A stretch of 6,148 bases of DNA from Melaminivora alkalimesophila (GTDB lineage: Bacteria; Pseudomonadota; Gammaproteobacteria; Burkholderiales; Burkholderiaceae_C). The DNA is taken from contig NZ_ALEE01000233.1 in assembly GCF_000282995.1 (NCBI RefSeq), positions 1-6,148 of the forward strand, written 5' to 3'. The translations under genes and the position numbers were made by a program. The notes under the pieces are model-generated. The model was given only the letters and a program-made list of their open reading frames with translations, did not search any database and was not told where the DNA came from. Shown here piece after piece: positions 1-5,539 of the stretch; positions within the stretch are counted from its first letter, which is position 1, and each line of letters starts with the position of its first letter.

Positions 1-132
1 GCTGCCGGAGCCGCCGCTGCCGAAGGCCGCCCCCATGTCGGCGCCCTTGCCGTGCTGGATCAGGATCAGCCCGATCATCGCCAGGGCGGTCAGGATCTGC
101 AGCGCCAGGATCAGGTTCACGAATGCACTCAT
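1..132 (-). CDS. secG: SecG, protein-export membrane protein, N-terminal part (cut by window edge)
   Basis: SecG is the small accessory subunit of the SecYEG inner-membrane channel and helps SecA-driven export of unfolded proteins. Only the first 44 codons are in the window. Residues 4-26 form the first membrane helix (VNLILALQILTALAMIGLIL region). They are followed by the family's cytoplasmic loop, seen here as QHGKGADMGAAFGSG, and a Gly/Ser stretch running off the window edge. The ATG at 132 starts exactly where family members begin. The ribosome site is weak (AGAA about 5 bases upstream), and the gene starts 39 bases after the tpiA stop, so co-transcription and perhaps translational help from tpiA are likely. 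The tpiA-secG pair is a common betaproteobacterial arrangement, often followed by a tRNA-Leu gene and the nuo operon, which would lie outside this window. The identity is secure despite truncation. Confidence 0.93.
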   Translation of the reverse strand, partial: MSAFVNLILALQILTALAMIGLILIQHGKGADMGAAFGSGGSGS

Positions 133-171
133 GGTGTTCTACTTTCGAATGGGTGGGAAGGGCCGGGCGCC

Positions 172-936
172 TCAGCTGGCGCGCGCGGCCGCAATGATCT
201 GCAGGAAGTCGGCAGCCTTGAGCGACGCGCCGCCCACCAGGCCGCCGTCGATGTCCGGCTGGGCCAGCAGCTGCGCGGCATTGGCCGCGTTCATGCTGCC
301 GCCATAGAGGATGGGCACGCGCTGCGCCTGCGCGGTGGCGGCGGCGAGCTGGGCGCGCAGCACGCCGTGAACCTGCCGGGCCTGCTCGGGCGTGGCGGTG
401 CGGCCGGTGCCGATGGCCCAGACCGGCTCATAGGCGACCACGATCTCGCTGATGCAAGGGCCGTTCGCGCGGATCACCGCCGCCAGCTGCCGGCGCACCA
501 CGTCCTCGGTCTGGCCGGCCTCGCGCTCGGCGAGCGTTTCGCCCACGCAGACCACCGGCGTGATGCCGGCCGCCAGCGCCCGCTGCGCCTTGGCGGCCAC
601 GTCGTCGTCGCTCTCGCCGTGATACTGGCGCCGCTCCGAGTGGCCGACCAGCACGTAGCGCACGCCGAAGTCGCGCAGCATCGCCGCCGACACCTCCCCG
701 GTGTAGGCGCCGCCCTCGTGGCGCGAGACGTCCTGCGCCCCCAGGCGGATGTCCGAGCCGGCGACCAGCGACTGCAGCTGCGCCAGGTAGGGCGCGGGCA
801 CGGCCAGGGCGACCGCGCAGTCGCCCGCCCCGCCCGCCTCCTGCAGACCGGCGCGCAGCGCCTGCACCAGGGCCTCGTTGGCAGCCAGGCTGCCGTTCAT
901 CTTCCAGTTTCCAGCGATGAGCTTGGCTCGGGTCAT
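172..936 (-). CDS. tpiA: Triosephosphate isomerase
   Basis: This cytoplasmic enzyme interconverts dihydroxyacetone phosphate and glyceraldehyde 3-phosphate in glycolysis and gluconeogenesis. It is 254 residues long, normal for the bacterial TIM-barrel family. The catalytic set is complete: Asn10 and Lys12 in AGNWKMNG, His99 in VGHSERR, and Glu170 in the [11 protein letters not shown] signature, which runs into flexible loop 6 (171-178). The phosphate-binding loops YGGS (211-214) and GGLVGGASL (231-239) are also present. I chose the ATG at 936 because GGAG lies six bases upstream and the protein then begins [15 protein letters not shown] as expected. An in-frame ATG at 948 would add four residues but has no good ribosome site. 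The A of this ATG is the last base of the preceding oxidoreductase stop (TGATG), which suggests translational coupling. Nothing about the protein looks unusual. Confidence 0.98.
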   Translation of the reverse strand: MTRAKLIAGNWKMNGSLAANEALVQALRAGLQEAGGAGDCAVALAVPAPYLAQLQSLVAGSDIRLGAQDVSRHEGGAYTGEVSAAMLRDFGVRYVLVGHSERRQYHGESDDDVAAKAQRALAAGITPVVCVGETLAEREAGQTEDVVRRQLAAVIRANGPCISEIVVAYEPVWAIGTGRTATPEQARQVHGVLRAQLAAATAQAQRVPILYGGSMNAANAAQLLAQPDIDGGLVGGASLKAADFLQIIAAARAS

Positions 937-1940
937 CACGTGCTCCATGTCAGGACAATCTTGCCCACGTGCCGGTTGGATTCCATGAGGGCATGCGCCT
1001 CGGCGGCCTGGGCGGCGGGGAAGGTGCTGTGGACGACCGGGCGGATGCGGCCCTCGGCCAGCAGCGGCCAGACCTGCTGGCGCAACGCCGCGGCGATCGC
1101 CGCCTTGAAGGCCACCGGGCGCGGGCGCAGCGTCGAGCCGGTGATCACCAGCCGGCGCCTGAGCACCGCCCCGGCATCGATCTGCGCGCGCGTGCCGCCC
1201 TGCACGGCGATGATCACGATGCGCCCATCCTCGGCCAGACAGCCGATCTCGCGCGCCACGTAGTCGCCCGCGACCATGTCCAGGACCACGTCCACGCCGC
1301 GACCCTCCGTGATGCGCTGCACTTCGGCGACGAAGTCCTGGCTGCGGTAGTTGATGGCGTGGTGCGCGCCCAGCGCCAGGCAGGCGGCGCATTTCTCGTC
1401 GCTGCCGGCGGTCACGATCACCGTGGCGCCGCGCGCGCGCGCCAGCTGGATGGCCGTCACGCCAATGCCGCTCGAGCCCCCGTGCACCAGCAAGCGCTCG
1501 CCCGGCTGCAGCCGGCCGCGGTCGAAGACGTTGCTCCACACGGTGAAGAAGGTCTCGGGCAGCGAGGCCGCCTCCACGTCGGACAGCCCTTCGGGCACCG
1601 GCAGGCACTGCAGCGCCGGCGCCACGCACCACTGGGCGTAGCCGCCGCCGGCCACCAGGGCGCAGACGCGGTCGCCCACCTGCAGCCCGGCCTCTTCCAT
1701 CGCCTGGGCATCACCGCCCTCGATCACGCCCGCCACCTCCAGCCCCGGAAGGTCCGAGGCGCCAGGCGGCGCGGGGTAGTGGCCCTTGCGCTGGATCACG
1801 TCTGGACGGTTCACGCCACTGGCGGCGACACGGATCAGCACCTCGCCCGCCCCCGGCTCGGGGCGCGGCCGCTGCACCAGGCGCAGCACCTCGGGCGGCC
1901 CGAATTCCGTGATCTCCACCGCCTGCATGGACTCTTGCAT
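936..1940 (-). CDS. Zinc-independent NAD(P)H:quinone oxidoreductase, MDR superfamily (PIG3-like)
   Basis: The 334-residue protein belongs to the medium-chain dehydrogenase/reductase superfamily, quinone oxidoreductase branch, closest by eye to the PIG3 type. It is expected to reduce quinones or related enones with NADPH in the cytoplasm; the true substrate is unknown. The N-terminal GroES-like domain carries [14 protein letters not shown] (40-53) and the branch signature PGLEVAG (65-71). The Rossmann part has the dinucleotide loop HGGSSGIG (153-160), followed by an Ala/Ile-rich helix and [15 protein letters not shown] (188-203). The zinc-binding cysteines of alcohol dehydrogenases are absent. 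Three in-frame ATGs lie at 1955, 1940 and 1928. I prefer 1940 because AGAGG sits five bases upstream. Starting at 1928 ([10 protein letters not shown]) gives the more usual family N-terminus. The gene lies 82 bases after pnp and overlaps tpiA by one base. This position between pnp and tpiA seems conserved in Burkholderiales, without an obvious functional reason. Confidence 0.92.
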   Translation of the reverse strand: MQESMQAVEITEFGPPEVLRLVQRPRPEPGAGEVLIRVAASGVNRPDVIQRKGHYPAPPGASDLPGLEVAGVIEGGDAQAMEEAGLQVGDRVCALVAGGGYAQWCVAPALQCLPVPEGLSDVEAASLPETFFTVWSNVFDRGRLQPGERLLVHGGSSGIGVTAIQLARARGATVIVTAGSDEKCAACLALGAHHAINYRSQDFVAEVQRITEGRGVDVVLDMVAGDYVAREIGCLAEDGRIVIIAVQGGTRAQIDAGAVLRRRLVITGSTLRPRPVAFKAAIAAALRQQVWPLLAEGRIRPVVHSTFPAAQAAEAHALMESNRHVGKIVLTWST

Positions 1941-1961
1941 CACTGCCTCTCGCATCACTGC
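1932..1961 (-). repeat. 15-bp tandem duplication spanning the oxidoreductase start
   Basis: Two adjacent 15-base units (1932-1946 and 1947-1961) differ at one base. On the coding strand each reads GCAGTGATGCxAGAG, so each carries an in-frame ATG. The AGAGG that serves as ribosome site for the second ATG (1940) is formed at the junction of the two units. The duplication therefore appears to have created the best start signal of this gene. Confidence 0.8.
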
Positions 1962-1993
1962 GGCGGCCGGCAGGCGCATGGCCGCCGGCCACC
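1962..1993 (-). promoter_or_regulatory. GC-rich intercistronic hairpin between pnp and the oxidoreductase gene
   Basis: Positions 1962-1971 pair with 1984-1993 in ten base pairs, one of them G·U. The 12-base loop can add three more pairs. The hairpin begins about 30 bases after the pnp stop and ends about 22 bases before the oxidoreductase start. No run of T follows it on the transcribed strand, so it is not a standard intrinsic terminator. It could protect the pnp message from 3' exonucleases, mark a processing site, or reduce readthrough. The role is inferred only from position and shape. Confidence 0.45.
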
Positions 1994-2022
1994 TGGCCCC
2001 AACTGGACGGCCCGCCGCGCCT

Positions 2023-4251
2023 TCAGAGACCGGGCGTCGCCTCGCCGTCCGTACCCTGGCCGCTGCCGCCGCCCTGGCCATTGTGGCCGTTGCCGCGGCC
2101 GCGGCCGCCCTCGCGGCGCTCGCCCCGGTCACCGCGCTCCGGGCGCTCCAGACCGGCCGGGCGCTCGAGCAGCGCCTTCATGGACAGCTTGACCCGGCCC
2201 TTCTCGTCGGTCTCGAGCACCTTGACCTTGACCACCTGCCCTTCGTGCAGGTAGTCGCCCACCTTCTCCACGCGCTCGTGCGCGATCTGGCTGATGTGCA
2301 GCAGGCCATCCTTGCCAGGCAGCAGGTTGATCAGCGCGCCGAAGTCCAGGATCTTCGTCACCGGCCCCTCGTGGACCTGGCCGACCTCGACCTCGGCCGT
2401 CAGTTCCTCGATGCGGCGGCGCGCCTCGTCGGCCTTGGCCGATTCGGTCGAAGCGATGGTGATGGTGCCGTCTTCCTCGATGTTGATCTGCGTGCCGGTC
2501 TCCTCGGTGAGCTGGCGGATGGTCGCGCCGCCCTTGCCGATCACGTCGCGGATCTTCTCCGGGTTGATCTTCATGGTGTAGAGCTTGGGCGCGAAGCTGG
2601 AGATCTCGGCGCGCGCCTCGCCCATGGCGGCCTGCATCTCGCCGAGGATGTGCAGGCGCGCCTCCTTGGCCTGCGCCAGGGCGACTTCCATGATCTCGCG
2701 CGTGATGCCCTGGATCTTGATGTCCATCTGCAGCGCCGTGAGCCCGGCCGTGGTGCCGGCGACCTTGAAGTCCATGTCGCCGAGGTGGTCCTCGTCGCCC
2801 AGGATGTCGGTCAGCACGGCAAAGCGGTTGCCCTCCTTGATCAGCCCCATGGCGATGCCGGCAACATGGGCCTTCATCGGCACGCCGGCGTCCATCAGCG
2901 CCAGGCAGCCGCCGCAGACCGAGGCCATGGACGAGGAGCCGTTCGATTCGGTGATCTCCGAGACCACACGGATGGTGTAGGGGAACTCTTCCTTGGAAGG
3001 CAGCAGCGGCACCAGGGCGCGCTTGGCCAGGCGCCCGTGGCCGATCTCGCGGCGCTTGGTCGAGCCCATGCGGCCGGCCTCGCCGGTAGCGAACGGCGGC
3101 ATGTTGTAGTGGAACAGGAAGCGGTCCTCGTACTCGCCGGCCAGCGCGTCGATGCGCTGCGCGTCGCGCTCGGTGCCGAGGGTGGAGACCACCAGCGCCT
3201 GGGTCTCGCCGCGCGTGAAGAGCGCCGAGCCGTGGGCACGCGGCAGGAGCGAGGTGCGGATCTCGATCGGGCGCACGGTGCGCGTGTCGCGCCCGTCGAT
3301 GCGCGGCTCGCCGGCCAGGATCTGGCTGCGCACGATCTGCGCCTCCAGGTCGAACAGCAGCGATTCCACGGCCGTCGTGTCGAATTCCGCGCCCTCGTCC
3401 TTGAGTGCCTGCAGCACCGACGCCGACGCCTCGCGCAGCGCCTGGGTGCGCGCCTGCTTGCTGCGGATCTGGTAGGCCGCGCGCAGCTTGTCCTCGGCCA
3501 GGCCACGCACCTTGGCGTCGAAGGCCTCGTCCTTGGGTGCGGGCTTCCAGTCCCACACCGGCTTGCCGGCCTCGCGGACCAGCTCGTGGATGGCCTCGAT
3601 GGCGATCTTGCCCTGCTCGTGACCGAAGACCACGGCGCCGAGCATCACGTCCTCGGGCAGCTGGTCGGCTTCGCTTTCCACCATCAGCACGGCGGACTCG
3701 GTACCGGCCACGACCAGGTCGAGCTGCGAGCTCTTGCGTGCCGTCTGGCCGGGGTTGAGCACATACTCGCCGTTGATGTAGCCCACGCGCGCCGCGCCGA
3801 TCGGGCCGCTGAAGGGAATGCCGGAGATCGCCAGCGCCGCGCTCACGCCGATCATGGCGGCGATGTCGGCATCCACCTCGGGGTTCAGCGAGATGGTGTG
3901 GATCACCACGTGCACCTCGTTGTAGAAGCCTTCGGGGAACAGCGGGCGGATCGGGCGGTCGATCAGGCGGCTGGTCAGCGTCTCGAGCTCGGACGGCTTG
4001 GCCTCGCGCTTGAAGAAGCTGCCCGGGATCTTGCCGGCGGCGTAGGTCTTCTCGATGTAATCGACCGTCAGCGGGAAGAAGTCCTGGCCAGGCTTCGGAT
4101 TCTTGGAGGCGGCCACGGTGGCCAGCACCACGGTGTCGTCGATGTTCACCAGCACGGCGCCCGACGCCTGGCGGGCGATCTCGCCGGTCTCAAGGATGAC
4201 GGTCTTGTCGCCCCACTGGAAGCTCTTGGTGACCTTGTTGAAAATGCTCAT
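2023..4251 (-). CDS. pnp: Polynucleotide phosphorylase (3'-5' exoribonuclease)
   Basis: PNPase degrades RNA from the 3' end using phosphate, releases nucleoside diphosphates and can add tails in reverse. It works as a cytoplasmic trimer, often with RNase E. The 742-residue protein has the full layout: first RNase PH domain (about 10-145), helical linker (about 235-310), second RNase PH domain (about 315-550), KH domain (about 555-615, GxxG loop IGKGG at 571-575) and S1 domain (about 622-692). The active-site residues are present: Arg400/Arg401 in [10 protein letters not shown], Ser440/Ser441 in [10 protein letters not shown], and Asp488, Asp494 and Lys496 in [13 protein letters not shown]. 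The last 40 residues are an Arg/Gly-rich disordered tail. The ATG at 4251 has a perfect AAGGAG five bases upstream. The gene follows rpsO as in many proteobacteria, behind a terminator and a large leader hairpin. I see no convincing promoter of its own. Confidence 0.98.
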   Translation of the reverse strand: MSIFNKVTKSFQWGDKTVILETGEIARQASGAVLVNIDDTVVLATVAASKNPKPGQDFFPLTVDYIEKTYAAGKIPGSFFKREAKPSELETLTSRLIDRPIRPLFPEGFYNEVHVVIHTISLNPEVDADIAAMIGVSAALAISGIPFSGPIGAARVGYINGEYVLNPGQTARKSSQLDLVVAGTESAVLMVESEADQLPEDVMLGAVVFGHEQGKIAIEAIHELVREAGKPVWDWKPAPKDEAFDAKVRGLAEDKLRAAYQIRSKQARTQALREASASVLQALKDEGAEFDTTAVESLLFDLEAQIVRSQILAGEPRIDGRDTRTVRPIEIRTSLLPRAHGSALFTRGETQALVVSTLGTERDAQRIDALAGEYEDRFLFHYNMPPFATGEAGRMGSTKRREIGHGRLAKRALVPLLPSKEEFPYTIRVVSEITESNGSSSMASVCGGCLALMDAGVPMKAHVAGIAMGLIKEGNRFAVLTDILGDEDHLGDMDFKVAGTTAGLTALQMDIKIQGITREIMEVALAQAKEARLHILGEMQAAMGEARAEISSFAPKLYTMKINPEKIRDVIGKGGATIRQLTEETGTQINIEEDGTITIASTESAKADEARRRIEELTAEVEVGQVHEGPVTKILDFGALINLLPGKDGLLHISQIAHERVEKVGDYLHEGQVVKVKVLETDEKGRVKLSMKALLERPAGLERPERGDRGERREGGRGRGNGHNGQGGGSGQGTDGEATPGL

Positions 4252-4309
4252 GATGGCTCCTTGTTCAGGGATTGAGGGCTGGCGCGCGCTTCCATGCAGA
4301 ACACGATGC

Positions 4310-4353
4310 CATTCCAGCGGCGCTGGCGGGCGCGGACCAGCGCCCCTGGAATG
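4310..4353 (-). promoter_or_regulatory. Large stem-loop in the pnp leader (possible RNase III / autoregulation site)
   Basis: Positions 4310-4317 pair perfectly with 4346-4353. After a single mismatch, 4319-4326 pair perfectly with 4337-4344, leaving a ten-base loop. That gives 16 base pairs in one nearly continuous helix, about 58 bases upstream of the pnp start and downstream of the rpsO terminator. In E. coli, PNPase represses its own synthesis through a leader stem-loop first cut by RNase III, and this structure sits in the equivalent place. Its outer arms begin with CATTCC, which also resembles dispersed palindromes common in related genomes. A REP-like repeat that landed here is therefore the main alternative. 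Confidence 0.6.
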
Positions 4354-4385
4354 ACACAGCTTCGCTCTGCAAGAGCCTGCGCGCC

Positions 4386-4427
4386 AAAACAAAAACGCCT
4401 GAGCCAGGCAGAGCCAACCCAGGCGTT
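4386..4427 (-). terminator. Intrinsic terminator after rpsO
   Basis: On the transcribed strand AACGCCTGGG (from 4427 down to 4418) pairs with CTCAGGCGTT (4403 down to 4394), ten pairs with one G·U. The T-rich run TTTTTGTTTT follows directly. It starts 17 bases after the rpsO stop. It should end most rpsO transcripts and let a fraction read through into pnp, as reported for the E. coli rpsO-pnp pair. Confidence 0.88.
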
Positions 4428-4444
4428 GTTGCGTTCGGCCGCGC

Positions 4445-4711
4445 TTACTTGCGCAGGCCGAGCTTGGCGATCAGCGCGGTGTAGCGCTCGGCGTCCTTGG
4501 CCTTGAGGTAGTCCAGCAGCTTGCGGCGGCGGCTGACCATGCGCAGCAGACCACGGCGACCATGGTGGTCCTTGGCGTGCTGCTTGAAGTGCGGGGTCAG
4601 CTCGTTGATGCGGGCGGTCAGCAGAGCCACCTGCACTTCGGGGCTGCCGGTGTCGTTGGCAGCGCGCTGGTTGGCCTTGACGACCTCGGCCTTGACGGAT
4701 GATGCGATCAT
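4445..4711 (-). CDS. rpsO: 30S ribosomal protein S15
   Basis: S15 binds the central domain of 16S rRNA early in assembly of the small subunit and forms a bridge to the large subunit. The 88-residue protein has the usual length and the signatures [17 protein letters not shown] (19-35), [13 protein letters not shown] (38-50) and [19 protein letters not shown] (52-70). The RNA-contacting His41 and Asp48 are present. Position 51, Ser in E. coli, is Gly here, which I believe is usual in this lineage. The ATG at 4711 gives the full family length, with AGGA eight bases upstream. The gene has a strong -10 about 125 bases upstream, a leader stem-loop close to the start, and its own terminator. Many bacteria use S15 to repress its own mRNA through leader structure, so such control is plausible here. 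Confidence 0.98.
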   Translation of the reverse strand: MIASSVKAEVVKANQRAANDTGSPEVQVALLTARINELTPHFKQHAKDHHGRRGLLRMVSRRRKLLDYLKAKDAERYTALIAKLGLRK

Positions 4712-4730
4712 GGAAAGTTTCCTGGAGTGA

Positions 4731-4765
4731 GGCCGGCGCACGCGACCTTCGCGTGGCCCGGGGCC
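4731..4765 (-). promoter_or_regulatory. Stem-loop in the rpsO leader, candidate S15 autoregulation site
   Basis: An inner helix of seven perfect pairs (4739-4745 with 4749-4755, three-base loop) is capped on the outside by six more pairs (4731-4736 with 4758-4765, two bases bulged), separated by a small internal loop. It ends about 20 bases before the rpsO start codon, close to the ribosome site. S15 represses its own translation through differing leader structures in different phyla, so a structure here is a natural candidate. S15 binding is inference. Confidence 0.5.
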
Positions 4766-4835
4766 TGGTTTTTTTGACTTGCGCGGGCGACTGGAAAGGC
4801 CGCCGCGTGCGTTCTGCACGGTGCAAAACCCGCAA

Positions 4836-4864
4836 ATTATAGCGCGGGTCGTCTTTTCCAGCGA
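4836..4864 (-). promoter_or_regulatory. Probable rpsO promoter
   Basis: A perfect sigma-70 -10 box TATAAT lies at 4841-4836 on the minus strand. At 17 bases spacing the -35 position reads TCGCTG (4864-4859), a poor match to TTGACA. Transcription would start near 4829, giving a leader of about 118 bases. An inverted repeat (4828-4833 with 4844-4849) brackets the -10 box. It is the only AT-rich patch in the divergent region, so the small gene on the other strand could share it, but I see no clear plus-strand hexamers. Confidence 0.6.
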
Positions 4865-4939
4865 TCCGACCCTCCCCCGATGGCCCTGCGGGCGGCGCGG
4901 AGGCGAAGATGCGCCTCCCGCCCTCCCCCAGCCACGTCC

Positions 4940-5212
4940 ATGAAACGCTGCCACCGCTTCCTGCTGCAAGCCGCCTTCTGCCTCGGCCTCGGCCTCGCGA
5001 TGGGCGCTGCCCCAGCGTTCACCGCCGCCGCGCAGCAGGCCCCCCAGGCCCGCAGCCAGCAAGACAGGAAAGCCCCGAAGGCGCGCTCCGTGCGGGTGCG
5101 GCACCAGCCGGCCGGCTCGCAGGAAAGCGCCACCGAGCGCGAGCGCCGCCTGCGGCGCGAATGCCGCGGCCGCCCCAATGCCGGTGCCTGCCTGGGCTAT
5201 ACGGGGCGCTGA
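4940..5212 (+). CDS. Small predicted secreted basic protein, unknown function
   Basis: This 90-residue protein is not one I can name. Residues 1-6 are basic (MKRCHR), 7-23 are hydrophobic, and an AxA-type cleavage site around 29-31 (TAAA, then QQAPQ) suggests a Sec signal peptide. The mature part, about 58 residues, is rich in Arg, Gln and Ala. It ends in a motif with two cysteines (Cys75 and Cys84) in [18 protein letters not shown], spaced so they could form one disulfide in the periplasm. I have a faint recollection of similar short C-terminal motifs in Burkholderiales hypothetical proteins but cannot confirm it. The ATG at 4940 is chosen because it places the signal peptide at the N-terminus; no good ribosome site is visible. 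An upstream in-frame ATG at 4880 would add 20 Arg-rich residues and spoil the signal peptide. The gene diverges from rpsO. Confidence 0.62.
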   Translation: MKRCHRFLLQAAFCLGLGLAMGAAPAFTAAAQQAPQARSQQDRKAPKARSVRVRHQPAGSQESATERERRLRRECRGRPNAGACLGYTGR

Positions 5213-5220
5213 CGGACACA

Positions 5221-5258
5221 GGCTTGCAGGCCGCACCCGCTTTTTTGCCCTGCAAGCC
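5221..5258. repeat. 10-bp perfect inverted repeat downstream of the small secreted-protein gene
   Basis: GGCTTGCAGG (5221-5230) and CCTGCAAGCC (5249-5258) are perfectly complementary around an 18-base loop that contains six T (5241-5246). The repeat starts eight bases after the stop of the small gene. The T run is in the loop rather than after the stem, so it does not fit the standard terminator model, though a 3'-end hairpin role is possible. A short GCGC-AAAAA-GCGC hairpin follows at 5266-5278. Confidence 0.5.
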
Positions 5259-5346
5259 AGCCACAGCGCAAAAAGCGCATTACAATCTCGGCATCGCCAG
5301 TGTGGGACCCGGTGCACGGCAGTGACCGGAAAAAAACTGGAGATGC

Positions 5347-5377
5347 TTGAAGAGAGACGGAAATTCCGTGCTACAAT
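5347..5377 (+). promoter_or_regulatory. Probable promoter of tRNA-Arg
   Basis: A -10-like TACAAT (5372-5377) ends ten bases before the tRNA, and TTGAAG (5347-5352) lies 19 bases upstream of it, a longer spacing than optimal. Transcription would begin near 5384, only a few bases before the mature 5' end. A 13-base palindrome, ACGGAAATTCCGT (5357-5369), fills most of the spacer. Confidence 0.6.
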
Positions 5378-5387
5378 TCAAGGCTTC

Positions 5388-5464
5388 GCGGCTGTAGCTC
5401 AGATGGATAGAGTACTTGGCTACGAACCAAGGGGTCGTGGGTTCGATTCCTGCCAGCCGCGCCA
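5388..5464 (+). tRNA. tRNA-Arg (anticodon ACG)
   Basis: The 77-base cloverleaf is complete. The acceptor stem GCGGCTG pairs perfectly with CAGCCGC. The D arm starts TAGCTCAG. The anticodon stem CTTGG/CCAAG holds the loop CTACGAA with anticodon ACG (5422-5424). The T arm GTGGG-TTCGATT-CCTGC is also present. The discriminator base is G, and the CCA end is encoded. With A34 normally edited to inosine by TadA, it would read the arginine codons CGU, CGC and CGA. It is flanked by its own promoter and terminator and so looks like a single-gene unit. I see no integrase gene or duplicated 3' end beside it. Confidence 0.97.
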
Positions 5465-5470
5465 AACCCG

Positions 5471-5507
5471 AAGCCCTGAAACCACCCGGTTTCAGGGCTT
5501 TTTCTTT
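5471..5507 (+). terminator. Intrinsic terminator of tRNA-Arg
   Basis: Thirteen perfect pairs (5471-5483 with 5488-5500) close a four-base loop ACCC, followed by a T-rich run that reads TTTTTCTTT at 5499-5507. It begins seven bases after the CCA end of the tRNA. It is the strongest terminator in the window and should insulate greB from tRNA transcription. Confidence 0.95.
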
Positions 5508-5539
5508 GGCTCGTCGCCAATTGCCGGCACCATGGCGGC

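Noticed and set aside
52..1263. A 403-codon plus-strand frame antisense to tpiA and the oxidoreductase gene
   Set aside because: It has the same artefact features, and both opposing genes have complete catalytic motifs.
1941..2132. Extension of the oxidoreductase frame upstream into the 3' end of pnp
   Set aside because: The added residues are Ala/Arg-rich and absent from the family. Good start signals exist at 1940 and 1928.
1786..4275. An 829-codon open frame on the plus strand, antisense to pnp
   Set aside because: The translation is low-complexity, rich in Arg, His, Leu and Asp, and shows no known domain. It mirrors the codon bias of pnp, which is certain on the other strand. Long antisense frames are expected at this GC content.
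4364..4376. Small GCTCT-GCA-AGAGC hairpin between the rpsO terminator and the pnp leader stem
   Set aside because: Five pairs with a three-base loop is close to chance expectation, and it has no associated signal.
5281..5286. A second TACAAT as the -10 of a further promoter upstream of the tRNA
   Set aside because: No -35-like hexamer lies 16-18 bases upstream. The copy at 5372 is correctly placed for the tRNA.
4712..5317. Extension of the rpsO frame upstream across the promoter region
   Set aside because: S15 is complete at 88 residues from 4711, and the extension would cover the TATAAT promoter. The open frame is a GC effect.
5446..5464. tRNA-Arg 3' end as an attachment site for an integrated element
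   Set aside because: tRNA-Arg genes are common targets, but no integrase gene or second copy of the 3' end is present, and greB follows directly.
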